The notes under the pieces were generated by a model that worked only from the letters and a program-made list of their open reading frames with translations, was not told where the DNA came from and did no database searches. A stretch of 64,000 bases of DNA, taken from Dipteris shenzhenensis. Taxonomy: Eukaryota; Polypodiophyta; Polypodiopsida; Gleicheniales. Positions 31,431 through 40,865 of the stretch are shown here, piece after piece (positions within the stretch are counted from its first letter, which is position 1; the number at the start of each line of letters is the position of its first letter). The translations under genes were made by a program, and so were the position numbers. The stretch lies in NCBI GenBank assembly GCA_047967505.1, contig CM106541.1, one strand, 5' to 3'.

Positions 31431-32661
31431 ATGCGCCATTGTTGATGTACCAAGGATCCTGATTTGCTTGGTCTACTTGATAATTGCATTCCCCTTTTGA
31501 ATTATAATCAATGTCAAGATATATTGTTTTGGTCTTCTACATATCCTCACTTGCAAGGAACATATTCTCAAGTTCATTGGCATAATGATTGTGACTTGAA
31601 TGTCCACCACGATGATGTCCTCTTCCTCAAAAATTTCCTTGACTGCTGCTGGAGTGATCGCCTTGGTCATACTGCTTCTTGCACCAATCTCTTTCATAGT
31701 GTCCAAACTTATGATAGTAGTTGCACTAAATGTTTGACACGTTGGTGGATGCATTCCCTCATTCTTGGAATCTTCCTCGATTGGAATGATTTCCTCTTTG
31801 TTGATGCTCATGTTACTGAGGATGATGTTGATGTTGATTGTGACTTTCTTGCTGATGATGACCACTTCACTGGCTGAAATGATCTACCTCTGCCTTTGCT
31901 TCTATATGAAGTTGTGAATGCTTGATCATTGGAATGACTGTTGCATGCATGAATGGCTTGTGTCTGGAGTTCCGAAGTTCTTCACCAAGTAAAACTGACT
32001 GGAGCTCTTCTAATGTCAAAATTTTCCATTGAATGGCAATACTCTAGACTATATTCTCGTATCCCTCTCCTAGTCCATTCAGGATGACTTGAGCCATTTC
32101 TGTTGGATTCATGGTCTCTCCTACTGCTGCTGCTATGAGTTGATTGTTGTAATCCTTGATTATGAGTACATAAGCATGACTGGTTTCATTGATGTTGTGG
32201 AAACTCTGGTTGATTTGGTTTCTCAATGTGAGAATCTTGGAAGTGTTTTTAGACTTGTAAAGAGCTGCAAACATATCCCATGCTTCTTTTGATGTCTTGA
32301 CTTTGTCGAGCTATCCTAGCATGAGATCTTGCACATTGTACTTGATCAAATGATATGCATATTTGTCTTTCTTGTCCAATTCTACTTGTTCTCGGGCAAT
32401 GGTAGGATCTACTATAGGTGGGGTCACTATTAGTGTAGCTATAGATCCCACTATAGATCCTGCTACTGCTAGTGCTACGGCAACAAGTGGAGTAGAGCTA
32501 CTGCTGGCTAGATCATCCAATGGTCTAGGTGTAGACCCATCGACATACTCCCATTTTTCTGAAAGTACAAGAATGTTCTCCATTTGGTATTTCCATGTGC
32601 CGTAATTGGAGTTGTCTAGCTTAGCAAATGCCTCCAAGTTGAACTTGCTAATCGTAGACAT
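31431..32661 (-). pseudogene. copia-1 gag
   Basis: The minus-strand frame 32311-32661 starts MSTISKFNLEAFAKLDNSNY followed by GTWKYQMENIL (copia Gag start, family: KLxGxNYxxWKxxM). It continues after a stop and in frame at 32044-32274 with the EAWDMFAALYKSKNTSKILT segment, and in the next 600 bp with a degenerate zinc knuckle (CNYYHKFGHYERDW, where the second Cys is Tyr). An Ala/Val/Ser-rich stretch sits between the first two blocks. Several stop codons and frameshifts are present. Confidence 0.85.
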
Positions 32662-34940
32662 GGTGCAAGAAACGTACTCAAGGTGTCTGCGAAATCATTG
32701 TTTAAATAAACTATAAATCACTGACTGTATCAAGTGCAATCTAAACTGTTGGTGAAGATAGAACTGCAATATATATCCAATCGGTTACAAGGCTTGTGGC
32801 AAATGATGTTGGGAAAACCAAGAGGCATTACAATGCTTGAAATAATGTGCACAATGCCGAGAAATAGCCAAATAGGCTTTATAATGATGGAATGTGTGTG
32901 TGAAAAGTCAAATCATGTGATATCTTCCCATTGAACAATCGGTCAATGCCTATGAACACTCTAAAGTCTGCTCACTGAACTATGGAATGTCACTTTTCAG
33001 GTAATGTACTAATATGAAAGCGCATGTGAGGGAAGGGACTAACTTTAAGTAGGAACTATAGGTTCAAAAGTGTGTGACACTTGCATTAAAATGTGCAAGT
33101 GATGTGACATGCACGTAGAACACAAAAAATTGAGCATTTTTTCTTTTTGGAGTGCCCTCAAATTCTTCCTGGATCAAGAGATATGACTTGATCTAGGTGG
33201 AGGGGCAAAAAAGGGTGCTAATGATGATGTGGCACTCAGGGTCACATGTAGGAACAGTGCCTGTGGAGAGGTGTGCGAATAGAGCATTGGCAAGGTGGCA
33301 ACTTGGTTCACATGCAATAAGGGGTAACTATGACTACCAAGGGACTGTGTACCACGTGGCTGTCGATGATGATGTGGAAGTCAGAGATGCTAATGTGGTA
33401 GGCGGGGCCAAACTACTGACGTGGTAGATAAGAAGTGCCATGTGGAAGGATGAGATGATGTGGCAGATGGAGAAGAGGTCTCTCAGGTGCCATGTGTCAC
33501 ACAAAATAGATGAGCCTTAGGATAAGGTGGTGGAGGCCACATGTCACCTAAGAAGCTGTCGGAATATGATGGATGCTGACGGAATCTCCGCTGATTCTGT
33601 TTTGAAGATGACTTCCATTGCCGTTGAGATGGAAGGTGGGTGGCATAGATAATTAGGTGTTGCCCTCCGATTGGTCATCGATGGAGCATGCTTTAGTATT
33701 GCAGGGCATCATGGCTTGGAGTTAGGGCTAGCAAGGGCAGTTGTAGAGCCTTACATGGAGCTCGTGGGCTGATAGTCGGGCTGAACATCTATCAAAAGAG
33801 GCTATGGCACCATTTGCCCATGTAAGCTGCCCATGGAGTAGCTGCCCAAGCGTTTCGTGGAGGAGCTTGGAGATCAATCCCATTGAAGGTGCTGTGTGGT
33901 GCTGTTGTTTGGCAGCTGAGCCTTGTTGATGAGCTGAGCATGGACAACCGAGAGTACCATGAGATCTAGTGCAAGAGGTTGCCCGTCATCTAGTCTTGGA
34001 GCCAGAGCTCAGTATCTACACATAGGAGGCATCTCGTTTCATAGTTGAAGGACTACAGTTGATGGCGATCGGCCCTGGAGCTCTGATGTACATTGCAACT
34101 TATGTTGAGTTTTTGTGAGGTCGGCCGTTGCGAGAGTTAGTGGCTGGCTAAGTTCTTGGGTCTCAGTGTAGAGTCAAGGGCATCACCCGTCTATAGATCC
34201 ACCTGTGTGAGGCTTGCATGAGCATTAAAGTGGCCTTACTCGCGGCTAGGTTGTCATAGTTGGAGTTGAGTCGCCAATCTTGTGAAGGCTTGGAGGAGTT
34301 GCTGGGGGCTCTAGACCTCAAGCATAGACTTTCCAAGGAGTTGCTATGGTACAATCGACGCTGTACATGGATTTCGTGGAGGAGTCGCTGGAGGTATGTA
34401 GCAGCCCGTGTATGAGAGGTAGCAAACCTATGATTGATAAAGTCGTGGGAGTCACTAGAGCTTGCTATGCTTGTTGTCACAAGGCTTGAGTCGCTAGTCA
34501 TTTAGATAGATAGGCTAATAGTTAGGCCATCAATGGAGGCTTTGGAGTTGTAGGAGCCTTGCTTAGACTATGGTGGAGAAATTTGGAGCTTGAAGACATT
34601 GCTTGTGCATCAGAGATAGGAATCAGCTCCTTATCTATATCTTTCTCACTTGAAGAAGAACAAATTCTCTCTCAAAATCACTCTCAAACTCTCCCTATCT
34701 TTCTTTGAAAGCATCTCACTCTCACAATCTCTCAACAACGAAATATAAGCTCGTAATCAAAGAATAGAGACTCTCTCTCTCAATGCCAAAACTCTCTCAA
34801 TCACAATAAATGGAAATTTGAACGTAAATTTTCTCAATGAACAAAAATTTTCTATCACTCATCGGAAGTAAAAGAACTCTCGATATCTCAATAACTCTCA
34901 CACTCTCAATAATCACAATGCCTCAGCAAAAGGCAAGGGT
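32662..34940 (-). other. copia-1 untranslated leader, unusually long (about 2.3 kb)
   Basis: Sequence between the primer-binding site and the gag start. The part nearest the LTR (34640-34920) is a GA/CT-rich leader typical of copia elements. The middle part (33180-34600) is GC-richer with recurrent GATGATGTGG and GTGGCA motifs. Short open frames on both strands (33197-33427, 34163-34501) lack motifs. It could be a third nested insertion, but I found no terminal repeats. Confidence 0.5.
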
Positions 34941-34952
34941 GCTCTGATACCA
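34941..34952 (-). promoter_or_regulatory. copia-1 primer-binding site
   Basis: The minus-strand sequence TGGTATCAGAGC follows the LTR end TTTTGTCA directly. It is complementary to initiator methionine tRNA, standard for Ty1/copia. Confidence 0.93.
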
Positions 34953-35080
34953 TGACAAAATATGAAGAGGGGAGAGGAGAAGAGTGGAGATGAGGAGAGA
35001 GGGCATAGCTAGAGAGCACACCAAAAATGACTAATTGTACACTAGATTTAGTTAAAATTGTAGAATATATGCAAACCCTT
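34953..35080 (-). repeat. copia-1 5' LTR, truncated
   Basis: 128 bp matching 30213-30341. The remaining roughly 100 bp of the LTR (minus-strand 5' part) are missing, and gypsy-1 LTR sequence resumes within a few bases. This implies a deletion across the copia/gypsy junction. Confidence 0.85.
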
Positions 35081-35085
35081 ATGGT

Positions 35086-35456
35086 TTGGCCCACTCGAAA
35101 TACATTACTCATCTCTATTTTCCTAATATTATCCAAAAATATTTTAGTAAAACACTCTATTCCCATCCAAGGTATCTATAATTCATACACATGGTATTTA
35201 CAAATATTCAATTCATTCATACTCACATCCCACATTATTATTACATGAGTAGTCATCATCAAACAATCACCACTAGAGACTAGCTGCCAGCATCGCCACC
35301 AAAGTTGTCCCTCACTGCCAACTTCTTCATCACGTTGCTTGGTCCTCATGTCTTATGTCACATCATCTTGTGATCCCCATAAGATTATGTCACAAGTATT
35401 ATTGTTGTGAGGCATCTTAGGTATGCACAAAATCAAGATTGAAAAAGTATTAATTT
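35086..35456 (-). repeat. gypsy-1 3' LTR, right half
   Basis: Matches 41820-42240 of the other LTR. Landmarks are ACATGGTATTTACAAATATTC, ATTATTACATGAGTAGTCAT and CTCATGTCTTATGTC. It abuts a C-run (35457-35467) that on the minus strand is the polypurine tract of gypsy-1. The LTR terminal TGTGACACC of the other copy is not preserved here. The middle part of the LTR (41478-41819 in the other copy) is deleted. Confidence 0.85.
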
Positions 35457-35469
35457 CCCCCCCCCACCC

Positions 35470-36148
35470 GATCCCCATGCTTGCCTTGGGGGTCTGCTGG
35501 CCATGGTGTCTAAGGGTAAAAGGTCATTTAGCCAGTACTCATTGGTATGTCCAAGAAGCTCTCAACCATCTGCATCTTCCAAAAGATAGGTGTTATTTTT
35601 GAACTTTTTCTTCACCTTGAAGGTACCTTCCCAACTTCTAAGAAGTTTCTTATACCCTCGCTTCTCTACACGGCCATCAAACCTCATGACCAAGCTTCCT
35701 TCCTTAATTTTTAACTTCTTCTTCTTCTTTCTACTTCCAGATTTTGAATGGCTTAAAGTTGCTTCTCATCCAAGGTCTCCAGCTATACAAGGTGTTGGGC
35801 ATAACTTTCTTGTTGATCATCAGATCATGCAAACGATGTGCAAAGGCTATTGATTTCCAGTTCCATTAGCAAAATGGCCTCCACCCCATAAACTAGCTAA
35901 AAAGGTGTGAAACCAAGAGAAAGCTTATGAGTGGTTCTATATGCCCATAAGACCTTTGGAAAACACACATCCCATTTTCTTTTCATGGCATCTGCTACTT
36001 TCGACATAGATCCACAAAGCAAATCATTTTTTTTTCTACTAACCCATTGCATCTAGGATAATAGGCACTTGATATGAGAGGTTGATTTTCAACTTTTGCA
36101 TCAAGTATTCCATTAGTTCATTATTGAAGGTCCTCCCCCCATCTGGAG
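35470..36148 (-). pseudogene. gypsy-1 integrase, C-terminal half
   Basis: The minus-strand translation contains TFNNELMEYLMQKLKINLSY (with an upstream GGG-run frameshift at the expected second catalytic Asp region), PIILDAMG (equivalent to YxPQxNG), then KRKWDVCFPKVLWAYRTTHK and LVYGVEA. It ends with a GYKKLLRSWEGTFKVKK segment equivalent to the GPF/Y region. The half is separated from its N-terminal part by the TIR element. Confidence 0.8.
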
Positions 36149-37140
36149 GCAGTCAATAGAGGCGAGAAAAAGCGAGCGAGCCCAAAAAGGCGAGCGACCA
36201 TTAGTTGAAGTGGTTGGAAAATCAAGCAAGAAAAGAAAGAATCTAAGTTTTTTATAAAATAATTGCTTGAAGTACAAAGTATTCAAAAAGGTAGTTATGT
36301 GTCACAAAATTTATATTCTGATGCACACAAGTTTTTTAGATGGTGCAAAAAGGCGTGATATTCATCTAAATCATGCCTTGTCATTTGATTTGATATGTAA
36401 CATTATGCCATTTATATTTGATAATCAAAAGATGCAGGGATGTTAAAAACTCATCTTTTGGGCCAAAACAGTCAAATGTTGACATCTTGCCAAAATATAG
36501 AGATGTGAAAATGTCCTCTTTTGGGCCAAAACAAGGAGTGTGTTAATGCGCTCCTTGTTTTGGCCCAAAAGAGGACATTTTCACATCCCTGTATCTTTTA
36601 TTTCACAAGTCCAAACGGGGTCATGTTAGTCAAATTTAATGCACCAAAATATGAATTTGTGGTCAATTTGCTGCATTGGTAAGATTAGTGGGAGGTAAGA
36701 ATAAATCATTAGGGAAGGATATTTTTGCAGTAACAAAGAAACATGGGTTTTGTTCCAAGAGTGAACAGAGTTAAAAAAGCGAAGCATTTACATATGCATG
36801 GAATCTAGACTAATCCATGCAAGGAGTCCTTGGAAAGATGATCTCAATTACTCTAGTGGAAAGAGAGAACTTGATTGCAGTAGGGTTTGTCTTTGATACA
36901 AATAATGACTTGGAAATTAAACATACAAACTGTCTCATGGATGATGTGAAATTAATGTTAATGGCTTTAAAGTTATATGCATGTTTAACCTTCTAGCATT
37001 AAGGGAACATATGCACTTTTGAATAAGTTATTATTTTTTGCTACTAAAATGGGGGATTTATAAATCTTTTATTATTTTTGATCGCTCGCTTTTTTTGGCT
37101 CGCTCGCTTTTTGGTAATCCTGCCTATTATTGACTGTGGC
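36149..37140. mobile_element. Unclassified TIR element inserted in gypsy-1 integrase
   Basis: About 990 bp bounded by imperfect inverted repeats. The left end reads CAGTCAATAGAGGCGAG then AAAAAGCGAGCGAGCC. The reverse complement of the right end reads CAGTCAATAATAGGCAGG then AAAAAGCGAGCGAGCC. Both inner ends carry a second GCGAGCGA. The sequence between has no transposase. It interrupts a recognisable integrase, so its limits are well bracketed. A clear target-site duplication could not be fixed, since the flanks read TCTGGAGG and TGGCCTTT. CAG-type ends suggest a hAT-related non-autonomous element, but this is uncertain. Confidence 0.7.
36495..36594. repeat. 44-nt near-perfect inverted repeat (hairpin)
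   Basis: Arms 36495-36538 and 36551-36594 are complementary at 42 of 44 positions, separated by a 12-nt loop. The core is CTCTTTTGGGCCAAAACAAGG. A third, more diverged copy of the arm lies at about 36438-36470. The structure lies within the TIR element. Confidence 0.95.
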
Positions 37141-37149
37141 CTTTGCTTC

Positions 37150-37560
37150 TGCCCATAATCTATGGTCACCAATATATAATATATCCCACATGAGGAGCAA
37201 GGAAGTGGTTTCACAAAATCTAAGCCCCATCTCTCAAATGGGCCATATGCTAGAATAGGTTTTAAGGGTCTAGGAATGAACTGCTTTTGCCCATATTCTT
37301 GGCACACTTCACAGCTTCAACACGACTCATAGACATCTTTGTTGAGACTAGGCCAATAATACCCAGTGTTGAGAACCCTGTGAGTTGTTCTAGCTGCAGC
37401 AGCAGCAAAGTGAGTTGAACATTCATGGCATAGCTCCATAATTGTTTTAGACTCTTCCAAGCTCACCACCCTTCTAAGAACCTTATCTTTACCCTGCTTG
37501 TAGAGAACCTCGCCTAGAATTGTGTAAGGACAAGCTTTTCTTACCAACTATTGCATCTGC
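37150..37560 (-). pseudogene. gypsy-1 integrase, N-terminal half
   Basis: The minus-strand frame 37317-37547 reads LYKQGKDKVLRRVV, then HECSTHFAAAAARTTHRVL and GYYWPSLNKDVYESC, which is the H2C2 zinc-binding domain of Ty3/gypsy integrase. The next frame contains PFERWGLDFVKPLPCSSC, with the first catalytic Asp in GLDF, and YILVTIDY. After TIDY the text runs into the TIR element. Confidence 0.9.
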
Positions 37561-37819
37561 TGTCGAGGGCTCAATCCATGAGGAAAGTGTCTTGTATTCA
37601 AATAATGTTGGAAATCTTAGAGTTTCGACCAGCCTGTTTCTATCAAAGAAAGAGTGGCCATTTTGAAAGAAGACAAGGTTCTTGTAGCCAATCCATCAGC
37701 CTTTTGATTATCTTTTCTTCAAAAATGCATAAATATCCAAAACCCAAAAGCTTCTTTTAGCGCTATGGCCCTTGTATACAATTCCTATAAATTAGGACTT
37801 CTTGCCTTGTACCCTCCTT

Positions 37820-38077
37820 TCATTTGGCTAATGACCAATTGAGAATTCCTTTAACCTCTACCTCTTTCACTCCCTCCTTTAGGCAATCTTCTAATCCACA
37901 AATTAATACACTATATTCAGCCACATTATTTGATATAGCATTTGGAAATTCTATACCCTTGGCCCATACCTCCTTTTCTTTTGAATCATAAAAAATGACC
38001 CCCCCAGCTCCACATTGCCTAGAAGGGCTAAAGGCTCCATCAAAATGCAAAGTAAAAGTAGTTGGTGGAGTCTCCAA
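37820..38077 (-). pseudogene. gypsy-1 second RNase H-like domain (aRNH type)
   Basis: The minus-strand frame reads FTLHFDGAFSPSRQCGAGGV followed by NAISNNVAEYSVLICGLEDC. This is the RNase HI fold pattern with the first catalytic Asp (FDGA) and catalytic Glu (AEYxxLxxGL), as found in the extra RNase H of the plant Tat/Ogre lineage. The third motif (GDSxLxxxQ) is degenerate (KGILNWSL). It lies between the ordinary RNase H and the integrase, the usual position in that lineage. Confidence 0.8.
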
Positions 38078-38159
38078 ATCTTCACATACCTTATCTCATT
38101 TGTCCCTCATCTTCACATACCAAATCTTCACATACCTCTTCTCATTTGTCCCTGTTTCT

Positions 38160-38600
38160 TCTTCTCCTTCTTTCCCTGTAATAAGATTATGGCACCCATT
38201 GAACGTAATGATGCACTTAGATTCACATAGAAGTCATTCGCCCACCTTGGAGGTTGCAAATCAGACCGTGACTCATGGATTCCTTAAGCAAACAAAAGGC
38301 TTGAGTTTGATATGGACCCCATTGGAAAGGAGTATCTTTCTTTGTCAATGGGTTAATAGGATACTTTTTTTTAGAAGACATGTCAACAAAGAATTGATAG
38401 TACTTTGTTTTACCCAACATCTCCCTCACTCCTTTACATTGGGTTGGTGGTGGAAGGGAAATAATTGCTTGTACTTTCTTAGGGTCCATCTCTATGCCTT
38501 CTTGTGAGATAACATGTCCCAAGAGAGCTAACTTCTTGCATGCTAAGTGGCATTTTGCAAGGTTAAGGTACCCATTTGCATCATAAATTCTTTGCAACGC
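38160..38600 (-). pseudogene. gypsy-1 RT end and RNase H start, truncated
   Basis: The minus-strand frame reads LACKKLALLGHVISQEGIEM, DPKKVQAI, KDTPFQWGPYQTQAFCLLKE, then in another frame FYVNLSASLRSMGAIILLQG. This matches the canonical Ty3/gypsy connection and RNase H start. The rest of the RNase H is missing, replaced by a small tandem repeat (GTATGTGAAGATTTGG and similar, 38070-38160). Confidence 0.85.
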
Positions 38601-39094
38601 TATTCTCAACTTTTTTAAGTGTTCCACACGACTTGAATAAATGTAAAAATCATCCAAAGGACTCTTATAAATTTTCCCAAGTAAGGTGTAAATACCTGTC
38701 TCATGAACCATTGAAAAGTTGCTAGTGCGTTCATAAAGCCAAATGGAATCACCCTATAGGCATATACTCCCCGAGGAGTAACAAATGAGGTCTTCCTTTG
38801 ACCTTCTTCACAAATGCGGATTTGAAAATATCTAGAGTATCTGTCACACATAGAATACAATTCATGGCCATCTTGAAAGGGTAAAGGAAAATAATCCCTC
38901 TTTGTGCATGCATTTAAAGGAGTAAAATCCATGCAAACACGCCATTTTCCACCCTTCTTTGGAGTGACCACCACTACAAAAATCCACTCAAAACTCTCTA
39001 TTGAAAAGATGAATCCTACTTGAAGCAAGTTAGTTACCTCCTTCTTAAGCACCTCTACTTGCACCACACCCAAACGCCTTAGCCATTGCACCAC
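38600..39094 (-). pseudogene. gypsy-1 reverse transcriptase
   Basis: The minus-strand frame contains VVVTPKKGGKWRVCMDFTPL, NACTKRDYFPLPF, YSRYFQIRI, TSFVTPRGVYAYRVIPFGFM and NALATFQWFM. These are RT motifs 1-4 of Ty3/gypsy. The catalytic loop is across a frameshift and reads LDDFYIYSS in the adjoining frame. The Asp of motif 2 (family: LDxxSGYHQI) is changed to CDRYSRYFQI. Confidence 0.92.
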
Positions 39095-39151
39095 TAGCTT
39101 GCTTTGGGGTTTGAGATCAATCTTGTGCTCTGTCTCCTCATCATCGAATGA

Positions 39152-39560
39152 CTATGATTCAAGACTCTTGGATGTTGAAGAAGCATCTCTGGCCACCCTC
39201 CTATGATGACTCTTTCTGTTGTAGCGGATCTTCTTGTTCTCTCCTTGAAGGATAAGATCACCTATCTCCCACTTCTGAATTGCCTTTACTTGATGTAGCC
39301 ATGGACTTCCCAAGTTCAATGGGTAAGCCCTAGCATTTGGTTTTGTAGGAATAACTTGAAAAGATGTAGGCACAGAAATACCACATACATCCAAGTTCTT
39401 TACCACTCCTAGAGTTTTGACCCCAGTATTATTAGCAAGCTTAATGCGATAGGGAGAATCGATAGAAGACAACCTCAGATCAGGATCCTTTAGTGTTTTT
39501 TCACTCATGACATTTATGGATGCCCCTCCATCGATGTATGCATTGGAAATAGTCTACCCA
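39152..39560 (-). pseudogene. gypsy-1 protease
   Basis: Minus-strand text AYIDGGASINVMSEKTL carries the retroviral-type aspartic protease motif with DGGA in place of DTGA/DSGA, followed by VKTLGVVKNLDV (flap region) and NLGSPWLHQ (family: LGRPWL). This order is the usual plant gypsy protease. A stop at about 39556 interrupts the N-terminal side. Confidence 0.85.
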
Positions 39561-39876
39561 TCATTGATAACATCAATCACTGGCACATGATTGTCCACCT
39601 TTTGTGCAATAGGAGTCCCATTATCCCTCTTCTTTTTCTTTGATTATCTTGTGCTAGCTAGCCTACCACATTCCTTTTTGAGTTTTGGAGAGAGTGTCAA
39701 TAGTTGACCAAAGGTGATTTGTGTAGTTCTCTCCTTAAGGTCTATCAAGAGATCATAACTAAGAGACCCTTGTCCATGGGAAAATCTAGCAGGCCAATCT
39801 TCCTTCTAGAAGATCTCTTCTTCCCTAGGTTTCTCTAATTTGTCTTGTTCTTCCTCTTCTTCTTGACTCCTAGTTT

Positions 39877-40865
39877 TCAACCTCTCTTTGTCATCAGTGG
39901 CATCAAGGTTTCTTCTTCTTTTTCTAAACATGTTTCCTCTAGAAGTGCTATGCTTTCATCCTCTCTTTTCTTTAGTTTTGGACACTTCAGATGGTAGTGC
40001 CCCTGACATTCATAACATGTGACATTACTTTTGTCCCTAGACTTATCCTCATCCCTGGGAATCCTATGTGTCCTTGCATTGACTAAGTGCAGCTTCAAAT
40101 CAGCAAATTCTGCAATCAATTGTGCAATATTGTAGTCCAAGGATGGGGCTAACACTACCTATGAGGTGGTGGAGTCGGAACACTTGGAGAATGTTGGAAC
40201 ACCGACTCAATTTGAAGGGCAACCTCTTTCTTTAAAAAGTAAGACAAAGAGCCTCTTTGAAATTACCAGGATTCTTGCTAGGAACCTTTCCACACAATCC
40301 AGGATCCAAAGCCATGACAAACTTGCTCATCTTAAGGTGCTCCATTGCCTAAGAATTCTTAGAGTTTCCCATGGAAGAAGAAGAAGAAGGAGAAGATGCA
40401 ACAATATGTAAAGCAGCCTGTTTGTACTTAAGGAATAAAGCCTCATACTTCATTGAGAAGGTGGAAACTGACTCTCCTTCTTTTTGGGAAATTTGATCCA
40501 ATTGCAATAGTAAGGCATTCATTGACTTCACTATCCCAAATCTCTCCTTCATTGCTCCAATCAACTTTTCCCAATCACCCTTGGTCTCTCAAGCAAAGCC
40601 TCATGCCAATTTAAGGCCATATCCTCCAGAAATCTCGATGTATTCCATTCGCTCCTTCATAGACCAACCTGTCAAGTGGCATGCTTGATTGAACTCCTAG
40701 AGATAGCTCCCTTAATCTTCTCCTTCTGATCCATGGAACATTGGAATATTGAACATTTTGCAGTGACCTTCCAAAGATGGCCTCCCTTCTTTTTGACCTA
40801 GCAAGATTGTGAGGTTACTATAGAAGCATTCTAATCAAAACCTACCCTGCGTCTCCACCAAAACA
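39877..40865 (-). pseudogene. gypsy-1 gag
   Basis: The minus-strand frames 40349-40564 and 39877-40155 are Gag parts. The first has QKEGESVSTFSMKYEALFLK, the retrotransposon gag helical region. The second has CYECQGHYHLKCP, a CCHC zinc knuckle. Between them a stop and frameshift occur. The LTR-proximal part is decayed. On the minus strand the LTR end ...GTGTTACA is followed by TGTTTTGGTGGAGACGCAGG, presumably the primer-binding site, with tRNA not identified. Confidence 0.85.

Larger units (their letters stand above)
30213..35080 (-). mobile_element. copia-1: internally deleted Ty1/copia element nested in gypsy-1
   Basis: Minus-strand element. The right-side 5' LTR fragment (34953-35080) is followed by the primer-binding site TGGTATCAGAGC (34941-34952 on the minus strand). 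The left-side 3' LTR (30213-30443) is preceded by a purine tract. Between them lie gag, a degenerate protease, GAG-pre-integrase and RNase H. The integrase core and reverse transcriptase are absent. The two LTRs share 128 bp with a handful of mismatches. Confidence 0.88.
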
